Source of the DNA: Spirochaetes bacterium RBG_16_67_19
Lineage (GTDB): Bacteria; Spirochaetota; Spirochaetia; SZUA-6; DRHE01
DNA: 15,532 nt
Direction: 5' to 3'
Assembly: GCA_001829505.1 (NCBI GenBank)
Contig: MIBK01000054.1
Location: forward strand, 1,432 to 16,963
Numbering within the stretch: position 1 is the first letter of the stretch; each line of letters opens with the position of its first letter. Under the pieces are notes generated by a model. It was given only the letters and a program-made list of their open reading frames with translations, was not told where the DNA came from and made no database searches. Of this stretch, positions 1 through 7,554 are shown piece after piece. The translations under genes were made by a program, and so were the position numbers.

Positions 1-19
1 TGTCAGAATGAATCCCTCC

Positions 20-26
20 AAAGGAG
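20..26 (+). promoter_or_regulatory. Shine-Dalgarno site fixing a GTG start
   Basis: AAAGGAGG lies a few bases upstream of the GTG at 34. No ATG in the same frame has such a site nearby, so the GTG is taken as the start of the CUT1 binding protein. Any promoter lies left of the window. Confidence 0.7.
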
Positions 27-33
27 GATCGTA

Positions 34-1272
34 GTGAGAAAAACATGGATTCTTTTAGCGCTGCTGCTGCTCTGCGCGACGCTCATGCTGCCTGCCGCTC
101 CCAAGACCACTCTGCGGCTCTGGTCGTGGAACAACGAGGGGGATTACCCGGCGGTGTTCGAGCAGATCATTGCCCGCTTCGAAACGGCCAATCCGAATGC
201 CGAGGTGGAGATCCAGTGGGTCCCCTACACCGAGTACAACGAAAAGCTGAAGGCCACCATCGCCGCCGGCGACTACCCGGAAATCCCGGAAATCCACCCC
301 ATCCACCCCGGCTCGCCGATGTACAGCCTCTACCAGGCCGGGGAGCTGCTGTCCCTCAACGACGCGCTCAAGACCGGGTTCCCCAAGTACTTCCCCTCGG
401 CGCTGGCGGACCTGACCTTCGAGGGCAACACCTACAGCATCCCGCTGGACGTGAACAACCTGACGGTGTTCTACAACAAGAACATCTTCAAGAAGGTCGG
501 CCAGAAGATCCCGGAAACCGTCGATGACCTGATCAGCCTGGGCAAGGCGCTGAAGGCGGGCGGCTACATGGGCATCGCCCACGGCGCCAAGGACGGGTGG
601 CCGGCCGGCGACCTTTACTTCCAGATGCTGGCCTATTCGGACGGTTCCCACACGATGCTGCGCAAGGCCGACTTCGGCAAGCTCACCTGGAACCGGCCCG
701 AGTTCATCGAGGCTGCCCTGCAGATCCTCAAGATGAACGCCAACGGCGTGTTCCCGCCCGGCACCGCCGCGGTGGACTACTTCACCGGCGCGGTCCAGCT
801 GTTCACCCAGCAGAAGACGGCCATGTTCTATCCGGCCGGTTCCTGGATCGTGGGCGGCTTCGACACCGGGTTCCCGGAGGGCGTGGAGTACGGCCTGTTC
901 CCCTTCCCCCGGATCTCCAAGGTGCAGGACTCCGCCTCCACCGGCGGGGTGGCCACCAACTGGGGCGTGCTGAAGAAGGCCAAGAACCAGGACCTGGTGC
1001 TGGCCTTCTACCGGATCGCCGCGGACATGAAGTCGGCCCAGATCCTGATCGACCACTCCATGATCCCGCCGTATGCCGTGAACATCCAGGCCAAGAGGGA
1101 GATCCTGGCCGACATGATCAAGGCCCAGGCCATCGCCCAGACCCGCTTCGTGTTCACCCCGGAGCTGCACAGCCAGGTGATGTCCGGCGTGCAGGGCCTG
1201 TTCACCGGGGAGGTCTCCGCGGCGCAGTTCGTCGCGGCGCTGGACCGGGTGGAAAAGACCATCAAGCGGTAA
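34..1272 (+). CDS. CUT1-type sugar ABC transporter substrate-binding protein
   Basis: This is a 412-residue extracellular solute-binding protein (family 1, MalE-like) that would capture a sugar or oligosaccharide in the periplasm and deliver it to the two permeases encoded just downstream. The N-terminus has a short basic stretch (MRKTW) and a hydrophobic core at about residues 6-20 ending LPAA, which looks like a signal peptidase I leader. The cysteine at residue 14 is not in a lipobox. The mature part begins with LRLWSWNNEG and contains FYNKNIFKK and MFYPAGSWIVGG, typical of this family, and the length is normal. The start is GTG, chosen because AAAGGAGG precedes it. The ligand cannot be read from the sequence. 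A stem-loop follows the gene before the permeases. Confidence 0.9.
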   Translation: MRKTWILLALLLLCATLMLPAAPKTTLRLWSWNNEGDYPAVFEQIIARFETANPNAEVEIQWVPYTEYNEKLKATIAAGDYPEIPEIHPIHPGSPMYSLYQAGELLSLNDALKTGFPKYFPSALADLTFEGNTYSIPLDVNNLTVFYNKNIFKKVGQKIPETVDDLISLGKALKAGGYMGIAHGAKDGWPAGDLYFQMLAYSDGSHTMLRKADFGKLTWNRPEFIEAALQILKMNANGVFPPGTAAVDYFTGAVQLFTQQKTAMFYPAGSWIVGGFDTGFPEGVEYGLFPFPRISKVQDSASTGGVATNWGVLKKAKNQDLVLAFYRIAADMKSAQILIDHSMIPPYAVNIQAKREILADMIKAQAIAQTRFVFTPELHSQVMSGVQGLFTGEVSAAQFVAALDRVEKTIKR

Positions 1273-1295
1273 GCGGCGATCATTCCGCACAGACA

Positions 1296-1337
1296 CCGGA
1301 TCCCGCCTCCGCTGGCTCGCCAGCCAGCGGGATCCGG
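1296..1337 (+). terminator. Intercistronic stem-loop (attenuator or mRNA-stabilising hairpin)
   Basis: Arms 1296-1304 and 1329-1337 (CCGGATCCC/GGGATCCGG) pair, as do 1311-1317 and 1322-1328 (GCTGGCT/AGCCAGC), around a CGCC loop. A six-base bulge at 1305-1310 interrupts the left arm. No run of T follows, so this is not a classic intrinsic terminator. Placed between the binding-protein gene and the permease genes, it probably causes partial termination or protects the upstream mRNA, giving more binding protein than permease. That role is known for the malE-malF spacer and is inferred here. Confidence 0.65.
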
Positions 1338-1356
1338 TATTTGACTGCCTGACACC

Positions 1357-2226
1357 ATGCGCACACACCGATTTGCCGGATACCTGTTCATACTGCCGGC
1401 GCTGCTCTTCTTCCTCGCCTTCCTGGTCTATCCCCTGCTGCACACCGTGTACCTCAGCCTGACGGAGTGGGCGGGCTTCGATCTGAAGAAGATCACCTTC
1501 GTCGGGTTCGACAACTTCAAGCTGATCCCGCCGGACTGGATTTTCTGGAAGGCGATGCGCAACACCTTCTACTTCGTCGTGGGCACGACCGTGTTCCTCA
1601 ACCTGTTCGGGCTGGGGCTGGCCCTGTTCCTGAACAACAGCACCCGCTTCACCCATGTGGTCCGGACGCTGGTCTTCATCCCGGTGCTGCTTTCCCCGGT
1701 CATCGTGGGGGTGATGTGGTCGAGGATCTTCGACCCCTTCGGGGTCCTCAACCAGATCCTGGAAAAACTCGGGCTGATCCAGACCCCCATCTTCTGGCTG
1801 GGCGCCAAGAACATGGCCCTGGTGTCGATCATCGGGGCCACCGTCTGGCAGTGGGTCGGCTACGACATGGTCCTCTACCTGACCGGCCTGCAGCAGATCC
1901 CCGAGGAGCTGTACGAGGCGGCCATGATCGACGGGGCCAACCGCTGGCAGATGTTCCGCCGGGTCACCGTGCCCCTGCTCAAAGGCGTGGCCACGATGGT
2001 GATTCTGCTCAACTTCATCGGGGGAGTGCGGATCTTCGACCTGGTGTACGTGATGACCAAGGGCGGGCCCAATCACAACACCGAGGTGCTGGCCACCCAC
2101 CTGTACGAGGTGGCCTTCTGGTTCAACAAGATGGGGTACGCCTCGGTGATCAGTGTGATCATCCTGGCCATCTCGCTGGTGTTCGCCTACCTGCGCAGCC
2201 GGCTGATGAGCGAGGAGAAGGCGTAG
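1357..2226 (+). CDS. CUT1 sugar ABC transporter permease, MalF/UgpA type
   Basis: This 289-residue inner-membrane permease has about six hydrophobic segments, the first at residues 7-34 (YLFILPALLFFLAFLVYP). It carries the binding-protein-dependent permease EAA loop at about residues 187-206 (EAAMIDGANRWQMFRRVTVP), which contacts the ATPase. It would form half of the membrane channel with the next gene product. The gene begins 84 bases after the binding-protein gene, past the stem-loop, and ends four bases before the second permease, so all three are probably co-transcribed. No ATPase of the CUT1 (MalK/MsmK) kind is encoded nearby. In this transporter class the ATPase is often shared and encoded elsewhere. 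The substrate is unknown. Confidence 0.92.
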   Translation: MRTHRFAGYLFILPALLFFLAFLVYPLLHTVYLSLTEWAGFDLKKITFVGFDNFKLIPPDWIFWKAMRNTFYFVVGTTVFLNLFGLGLALFLNNSTRFTHVVRTLVFIPVLLSPVIVGVMWSRIFDPFGVLNQILEKLGLIQTPIFWLGAKNMALVSIIGATVWQWVGYDMVLYLTGLQQIPEELYEAAMIDGANRWQMFRRVTVPLLKGVATMVILLNFIGGVRIFDLVYVMTKGGPNHNTEVLATHLYEVAFWFNKMGYASVISVIILAISLVFAYLRSRLMSEEKA

Positions 2227-2230
2227 AGCC

Positions 2231-3058
2231 ATGCCCAGGCGGGAGCCCTTCAGCAGAAACCTGATCTGGATCCTCATCGCCCTGTGGCTGGTGGTGACCC
2301 TGTTCCCCTTCCTCTGGGTGCTGTCGCTGTCCGTGCGCACCCCGAAGGAGGTCTTTACCGCCATCCTCCTGCCGAAGACCATCCGCCTGGCCAATTACCT
2401 GGAGGCCTGGAGCAAGTTCGGCTTCACTCTCCTGTTCAGGAACAGCGTCCTGGTCTCCCTATCCTCGGTGGCCGTCACCGTCTTCATCTCCGCCCTGGCC
2501 GGCTACGGCTTTTCCAAGTTCCGCCTGAAGGGCGGAAGCTTCCTGTTCCACCTGATCCTCTCCGGGGTCATGATCCCGCCGGTGGCGGTGGTGATCCCCC
2601 TGTTCGTGTTCATGAAGCGGCTGGGGCTGTTCAACAGCTACCCATCGGTCATCATTCCCTACATCGTCTTCGGGCTGCCGGTGTCGACCTTCATCTTCAA
2701 GAGCTATATCCAGAACGTCAGCAACGACATCCTGGACGCGGCGCGCATCGACGGCTGCGGGGAGCTGGGCATCTTCCTGCGCATCCTGCTGCCCATCATC
2801 AAGCCCGCGGTGGCCACGGTGACGATTTTCACCTTCATGACCAACTGGAACGAGTTCCTGCTGGCGGTGATCTTCCTGCACGACAAGGGGCTGTACACCC
2901 TGCCGCTGGGCATGTCCGTGTTCGTGGGGCAGTACTCCGCCCCCTGGCAGCTCATCGGGGCCGGGGTGGTGATCTCCATCGCCCCGGTGCTGGCGCTGTT
3001 CTTCGTGCTGCAGAACCAGTTCATCCGCGGCCTGACCGCCGGCGCGGTGCGGGGGTAG
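2231..3058 (+). CDS. CUT1 sugar ABC transporter permease, MalG/UgpE type
   Basis: This is a 275-residue second permease, with hydrophobic segments from residue 11 (LIWILIALWLVVTLFPFLWV) onward. Its EAA-type loop spans about residues 169-188 (DAARIDGCGELGIFLRILLP). The family features TNWNEFL and YTLPLGM appear at about 204-227. It pairs with the upstream MalF-type permease in the inner membrane. The ATG follows the preceding stop by four bases, and translation is probably coupled. The regulator gene begins seven bases after this stop. The product is of normal length and uninterrupted. Confidence 0.92.
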   Translation: MPRREPFSRNLIWILIALWLVVTLFPFLWVLSLSVRTPKEVFTAILLPKTIRLANYLEAWSKFGFTLLFRNSVLVSLSSVAVTVFISALAGYGFSKFRLKGGSFLFHLILSGVMIPPVAVVIPLFVFMKRLGLFNSYPSVIIPYIVFGLPVSTFIFKSYIQNVSNDILDAARIDGCGELGIFLRILLPIIKPAVATVTIFTFMTNWNEFLLAVIFLHDKGLYTLPLGMSVFVGQYSAPWQLIGAGVVISIAPVLALFFVLQNQFIRGLTAGAVRG

Positions 3059-3065
3059 GGCCGCG

Positions 3066-3806
3066 ATGGCCTTGAAGCGGAAAGCAGGGATTCCGCTCTA
3101 CCTGCAGGTCAAGGAGAACCTTCTGCAGAAGATCGACGCGGGCACCTGGGCTGAGGAATCCCTGATACCCACGGAATCCGAGCTCTGCGAAGAATACGGG
3201 GTCAGCAAGATCACCGTGCGGGAAGCGATCAGGATCCTGGTCAAGGACGGAAGGCTCTCCCGCAAGCCGGGAAAGGGGACTTTCGTCACCCGGCCGAAGA
3301 TCGAGCAGAAGCTGAACCGCTTCTTCAGCTTCACCAAGTGGGCTCTGCAGAATGAACTTCAGCCGGCATCCAGGATCCTGAGAGTGGAAGCGGTGGCCTG
3401 CAGCCGCCACATCGCCAAACACCTGGGAATACCGGAAGATGAACAGGTATGCCGCATCGAACGGCTGCGGCTGGGCAACGGCGAGCCGCTCACCCTGGAA
3501 GTGATCTGGGTGCCATGTCGGATTTGCCCGGACCTGCATTTGCATGACCTGGCCAATGTGCCGCTCAACGATATACTGCAAAACGAATACGGCATCCAGT
3601 TGGTCCGGGCCACCGAGTCCATCGAAGCCGCTACCGCCGATGAATACCTGGCCCGCCAATTGGCGATCGAGAAGGACGTGGTCATGCTCCACGTGGAGCA
3701 CACGGCCTTCTCGCGGGGCGGCCAGATCGTCTATTTCGTCACCACCAGCTACCGCGGCGATCGGGTCAAGTTCTCGATCGAGCTGTCCGTGAACCGGAAT
3801 GGCTGA
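3066..3806 (+). CDS. GntR-family transcriptional regulator with UTRA effector domain
   Basis: This 246-residue cytoplasmic DNA-binding protein belongs to the HutC/FarR subgroup. The winged helix-turn-helix covers about residues 9-76 (PLYLQVKENLLQKI, then IPTESELCEEYGVSKITVRE and the wing GKGTFV). A UTRA ligand-binding domain covers about 95-240, ending in FVTTSYRGDRVKFSIEL, the usual end of this domain. Length is typical. Such proteins usually repress sugar genes until an effector, often a phosphorylated sugar, binds. The gene directly follows the CUT1 permease genes and overlaps the start of the next gene by eight bases, so it is probably autoregulated within this operon. Whether it also binds the palindrome at 14198-14222 is unknown. 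Confidence 0.93.
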   Translation: MALKRKAGIPLYLQVKENLLQKIDAGTWAEESLIPTESELCEEYGVSKITVREAIRILVKDGRLSRKPGKGTFVTRPKIEQKLNRFFSFTKWALQNELQPASRILRVEAVACSRHIAKHLGIPEDEQVCRIERLRLGNGEPLTLEVIWVPCRICPDLHLHDLANVPLNDILQNEYGIQLVRATESIEAATADEYLARQLAIEKDVVMLHVEHTAFSRGGQIVYFVTTSYRGDRVKFSIELSVNRNG

Positions 3807-4858
3807 AGGCCGCTCGACGGTACTCGGCCAGGAATCCTGGCTGCTGGCCAACGATCAGGTGGAGCTGGCCGTCAGCGTGACCGGCGGGCAAATGGCGCCG
3901 GTGAGCTTCTTTCGCGGCACACCGGAGCGGGTCCAGCCGTATTACCTCAACCACTGGCCAGGGGCGAAGACCGGCTTGCCCCTGCTGGACGTGCTGCGCG
4001 GGGACTTCTTCTGCCTGCCCTTCGGCCAGGGCCACCCGCCCCACGGGGAGACGGCGAATGCGGACTGGAGTTTTGTCGGGCGCCAGACGGAAGGCGACCG
4101 CGCTTCGCTGGCCCTTTCCTTGAGGCCGAAAGCCAGGCGCGGGACCGTGCGGAAAACCATCTGGCTGCTGGCCGGGCACAACGCGTTGTACATCCGGCAT
4201 GAACTGTCGGGTTTCAGCGGCCGGATGTGCTACAGTCACATCCTGGAGGTTCCGGAACAGGTCGACGAGCTCCTTCCGGTTGGGGATGGCGGCTCCGCGG
4301 GATGAGCTGGCAAACGCCGGGGACGAGTATTACGCGCTCCAGTCAGGCGTCCGCTTTTCCAGACTGGACCAGGTTCCCACGATCTGGAACACGCGCGAGG
4401 ATTGCACCACCTTCCCCCGCCGCTATGGATTCATGGACCTGGCCGCGCTGTACGCCGGCACCGGGGAGTTTCCGGCCTGGACGTCAGCCGCGGTTCCGTC
4501 CCGAGGCTACCTGTGGTACGCCCTCAAGGATGGATGGACAACGGCGGCCCCCACGCCTTCCCCTGGGACGGGCGCAACCGCTGCCTGGGCCTGGAGGACG
4601 GCTGCGCGTTTTTCGGCAAGGGGCTGTCCGCGTCGGCGAAAGCCAACCCTTCCGACTTCGGTGCTGCTGTCGCCGCGGCGGCCGACAGCCATCAACTACA
4701 TCCAGGGCGTAGCGCGGATCCCGGCGGGTTTCGACCGCGTGAAGTCGGCCTCGTTTACTCCGGGAAAGGTGAGCTTCCTGGCGGAGAGCGGGAAGAAGGC
4801 GAGCGCCGCGGTGGATTGGGAGTTCCTGCGCGCCGGCCTGCCGCTATCGCGGCGCTGA
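3799..4858 (+). pseudogene. Frame-broken gene for a putative mutarotase-like sugar protein
   Basis: The reading frame opens at ATG 3799, overlapping the regulator stop, and runs well to about residue 160 (LRGDFFCLPFGQGHPPHGET, ANADWSF). It then meets a stop at 4303-4305. Convincing protein continues in the +1 frame from about 4290 (GDEYYALQSGVRFSRL, YLWYALKD), returns to the first frame near 4530 (DNGGPHAFPWDGRNRCLGLE), and shifts again near 4650 (AINYIQGVARIPAGFDRV) to the TGA at 4856-4858. Joined, these give one protein of roughly 350 residues. The pattern recalls hypothetical proteins related to the aldose-epimerase superfamily; that assignment comes from memory of motifs and is tentative. 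Three breaks suggest decay, although assembly errors are possible. The end overlaps the convergent UroD-like gene by 15 bases. Confidence 0.65.
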
Positions 4859-6013
4859 TCCGTCGATCAGGCGGTTCAGTCCCTCGCGATAATACCGGAA
4901 GTTCCTCCAACAGGCGTCGTCCGGCACGTGGTGATCCGCGTGGGGCACGAAGCCTCCGCCGGGCAGCAGCCGGGCAATCACGCCCAGCTCCGCCTCGATG
5001 TCCGCCTCCGTCCGTCCGGCTTCAAACACCCGCTTGTCCACGGCTCCGAGCATCTGCAGCCGCGGGAAAGCGCGCCGGATGGCGAGCGGGTCGTTGCCCG
5101 CCTGCCGCTCGATGGGGAACACGCCCGTGACCCCCAGCTCCCACCACAGGGGGATCAGCTTTTCGATGTAGCCGTCGCTGTCCACCAGGATGTTTTCGAC
5201 CCGGTGCTGCCGGAAGAAGTCCAGGAGGCGCCGATAGAAGGGGCTCAGGAACTCCTCGAACATCGCGGGGGAGATCATCGACCCGGTCTTGCTGGCCATG
5301 TCTTCCCAGATCAGCACGCAGTCGGGGCGGATGGCCGGGATGATCCGCTCCCAGTAGTCCATCAAGAAGCGGAGGAAGAACTCGTTCATGTCCTTGATCA
5401 GCTGCGGGTCGTCGTACATCAGCAGGAAAAGCCGGTTGGACCCGATGAGGTGCCGGGGAAAGCCGAAGAAGCCGAAAGGGAACCCGCCCAAGCGGATCGG
5501 GAAGTCGCGTGAATGCAGGCGGCGGGCCAGCGCATCCCAGTCGGCCGGCAGCCGCCTGCCCAGCTCCGCCGCCGAATAGTGCTCCTTGTAGCGCTCGAAC
5601 TCGGCGCGGCCGGCAATGGGGAAGGCCAGATCCAGGGGGGCCGAGGTGCCCTTTTTGTAAACCTTCATGGTGATGCCGTAGCGGTCGATGTATGCCTTGT
5701 ATTCCTCCGACTCCTCCAGGACCTTCTCGGGCAGCCGCGGACTGACGTCGATGGGAAACTTGGCGGGGTAGGGGTCCAGGCCCAGGCAGGTCCGCACGTT
5801 GCGCTCGCTCACCACCCCGTCGCCGGGCCACACCTGCTCGGCTCCGCTGATCGTGCCGTTGTCCGGCAGGTCCGGCGGAAGAGGCTCCACGACCGGCAGT
5901 CCTTCGCGGATGAAACGCTTGAGGGTCGTGCTCCAATACCCGAACTCCGCCTTGGGGGCGCGCACTTCGGGGTCGAAGCGCATTACAGCCAGGAAGCGTT
6001 CGCGGGAGGTCAA
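4844..6013 (-). CDS. UroD/MtaA-superfamily protein, possible methyltransferase
   Basis: This 389-residue protein of the uroporphyrinogen decarboxylase superfamily (TIM-barrel) is the last gene of the minus-strand operon. Recognisable parts are the opening TSRERFLAVMRFDP, IWEDMASKTGSMISPAMFEEFL (about 235-256), ILVDSDGYIEKLIPLWWELGV (275-295) and the C-terminal GGGFVPHADHHVP (352-364) with three histidines that could bind metal. The arginine-rich MRQAGR signature of heme-pathway UroD is absent, so a role in porphyrin synthesis is unlikely. The superfamily also contains cobalamin-linked methyltransferases. The start is taken as TTG at 6013, because GGGAG lies seven bases upstream and TTGA overlaps the kinase stop, which suggests translational coupling. 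The exact reaction is unknown. Confidence 0.8.
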   Translation of the reverse strand: MTSRERFLAVMRFDPEVRAPKAEFGYWSTTLKRFIREGLPVVEPLPPDLPDNGTISGAEQVWPGDGVVSERNVRTCLGLDPYPAKFPIDVSPRLPEKVLEESEEYKAYIDRYGITMKVYKKGTSAPLDLAFPIAGRAEFERYKEHYSAAELGRRLPADWDALARRLHSRDFPIRLGGFPFGFFGFPRHLIGSNRLFLLMYDDPQLIKDMNEFFLRFLMDYWERIIPAIRPDCVLIWEDMASKTGSMISPAMFEEFLSPFYRRLLDFFRQHRVENILVDSDGYIEKLIPLWWELGVTGVFPIERQAGNDPLAIRRAFPRLQMLGAVDKRVFEAGRTEADIEAELGVIARLLPGGGFVPHADHHVPDDACWRNFRYYREGLNRLIDGSAPR

Positions 6014-7542
6014 ACCTCGGCTCCCGCCAGGCGGCGGTAGATCGGCCGCAACCGCTCGAACAGCTCCCGGTAGACCTGGATGTTGCGCAAGTAGGGACGG
6101 TCGGCGCCCGCTCGCGGCCGGACGGTGCGGTGGGGGCGGGCGAAACGCTCCGTGATCGCTTCCGCGTCCTTGAACAGGCCCGCGGCGTAACCGCCGATGA
6201 TCGCCGAGCCCAGGGTGGCCAGGTCGCTGCGCTGCAGGCTCTGGTAGGGGGACTGCAGGACGTCGGCCTTGATCTGCATCCACAGCTCGCTGGCCGCTCC
6301 GCTGCCGATGGCCGTCACCGTGCCCAGCTTCAGTCCGGGGAGCAGCTCCCGGATGATCTCCCGGGTCAGGAAGTGGTCGTAGGCGATGGATTCCAGAATC
6401 GCGCGGTAGAAGTGCATTCGGGTGTGGGCCCAGGTGTGCCCGACGAACAGGCCCCGGACCGCCGGGTCGGGCGGGAAGAAGCGCCCCTGCAGGTAATTGA
6501 TGGAGACCAGGCCCTCCGAACCGGCCGGCACCGCGGCGGCGAGGCTGTCCAGGTACTCGTATACCGAGCCGAAACCGGCGGGCACCGTCGCCGCTTCCTG
6601 CCCGCAAAACTGCTCGATGAACCAGTTGTGCGTCCGGCCGCCCAGCACCACGGATATCAACTGATACCCGTTCCCGATGGCCGCCTTCATGCAGGCCAGG
6701 GTCCGATGCCGGCTGTCGCAGCGGAAGTCCCCAACGCTCGCCCCCAGGATGCAGGCGGTGCCGGCAACGTCCACCACCTGGCCTTCCTGCAGGATGCCGG
6801 CCCCGGCGAACCCGGCGGACTGGTCCCCGCAGCCGGCCGCGATCGGGGTCCCGGCGGCCAGGCCGGTTTCCGCCGCCGCCTGCCGGCTGACCTCGCCCAC
6901 GATGTCCGTGGAGGCCACGATGCGCGGGAGCTTGCCCATGTCCACCCCCATGGCCCCGCACAGCTCCTCTGACCAGCGGCCGTGGCACAGGTCGGCCAGG
7001 CCGGAGAAGCACAGGAAGGTCTGGTCCATATAGGCGTCCTGGCCGCCGTGACCGGCCAGCTTTCCGGCCACGAAGGCGGAGGGCTGCAGGAACCTGGCGA
7101 TGTCCCTCCAGGCGTCGCGCTTTTTCCAGTACAGGATCTTGTTCCCGTAGGTGGAGAACGAACCGTTCAGCGCCAGGATGCGCTCGCCGAAGCGCTCGTG
7201 CATCTCCACGTTTTCCGCCGCGCTGCGGCTGTCCAGCGGCGTGTCGTAGTAGGTCACCGGCCGGAAGCGGCTGTCCACCGACATGATCCCGCCCATCTGG
7301 CTGTCGATGCCCACCGCGGCCACCCGGGCAGGGTCGAGGCGCGCGGTCTGCAGGCACTGGCGGATGAGCGCGCAGGAGGCCGTATAGAAATCCTCGGCGT
7401 CCTGCTCGGCCTCCCCGGAGCGGGGGTAGCGGATGCGCATGGCCTCCTGGGCTTCGGCCAGCACCGCGCCGCCGGCGTCGTAGATTGCGCACTTGGCCAG
7501 CGTAGTCCCCAGGTCGATCCCGATCAGGTATTCCTTGCTCAT
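6010..7542 (-). CDS. FGGY-family carbohydrate kinase, xylulokinase-like
   Basis: This 510-residue cytoplasmic sugar kinase would phosphorylate the ketose made by the isomerases encoded upstream. The first actin-like domain opens with GIDLGTT (residues 8-14). Substrate-site positions include DSQMGGI (80-86). The catalytic aspartate is probably D240 in GCGDQSAGFAGAG. The second domain has the ATP-site motif GSGAASELWMQIKADVL (413-429). Length fits the family of about 500. The start is the ATG at 7542, five bases after an AAGGAG that overlaps the preceding TAA. A GTG at 7548 overlaps this ribosome site and is less likely. The sugar (xylulose, fuculose, rhamnulose or another) cannot be fixed by eye. 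Confidence 0.93.
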   Translation of the reverse strand: MSKEYLIGIDLGTTLAKCAIYDAGGAVLAEAQEAMRIRYPRSGEAEQDAEDFYTASCALIRQCLQTARLDPARVAAVGIDSQMGGIMSVDSRFRPVTYYDTPLDSRSAAENVEMHERFGERILALNGSFSTYGNKILYWKKRDAWRDIARFLQPSAFVAGKLAGHGGQDAYMDQTFLCFSGLADLCHGRWSEELCGAMGVDMGKLPRIVASTDIVGEVSRQAAAETGLAAGTPIAAGCGDQSAGFAGAGILQEGQVVDVAGTACILGASVGDFRCDSRHRTLACMKAAIGNGYQLISVVLGGRTHNWFIEQFCGQEAATVPAGFGSVYEYLDSLAAAVPAGSEGLVSINYLQGRFFPPDPAVRGLFVGHTWAHTRMHFYRAILESIAYDHFLTREIIRELLPGLKLGTVTAIGSGAASELWMQIKADVLQSPYQSLQRSDLATLGSAIIGGYAAGLFKDAEAITERFARPHRTVRPRAGADRPYLRNIQVYRELFERLRPIYRRLAGAEV

Positions 7543-7547
7543 GGACA

Positions 7548-7554
7548 CTCCTTA
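7548..7554 (-). promoter_or_regulatory. Ribosome-binding site overlapping a stop codon
   Basis: On the minus strand TAAGGAG combines the TAA stop of the isomerase with the AAGGAG site of the kinase. This decides for the ATG at 7542 rather than the GTG at 7548 and suggests coupled translation. Confidence 0.75.

Noticed and set aside
1..14. Possible half-site like the palindrome arm (TGTCA...ATGAA)
   Set aside because: It matches only with a two-base insertion and sits at the window edge, so the other half cannot be seen; chance is likely.
73..75. Lipoprotein cysteine in the CUT1 binding protein (residue 14)
   Set aside because: The residues before it are LLL, which do not fit a lipobox; a signal peptidase I site near LPAA fits better.
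55..2394. Long minus-strand open frame (779 codons) opposite the CUT1 genes
   Set aside because: It is antisense to well-recognised transporter genes and its translation is rich in His, Gln, Arg and Gly without domains, as expected from high-GC shadow frames.
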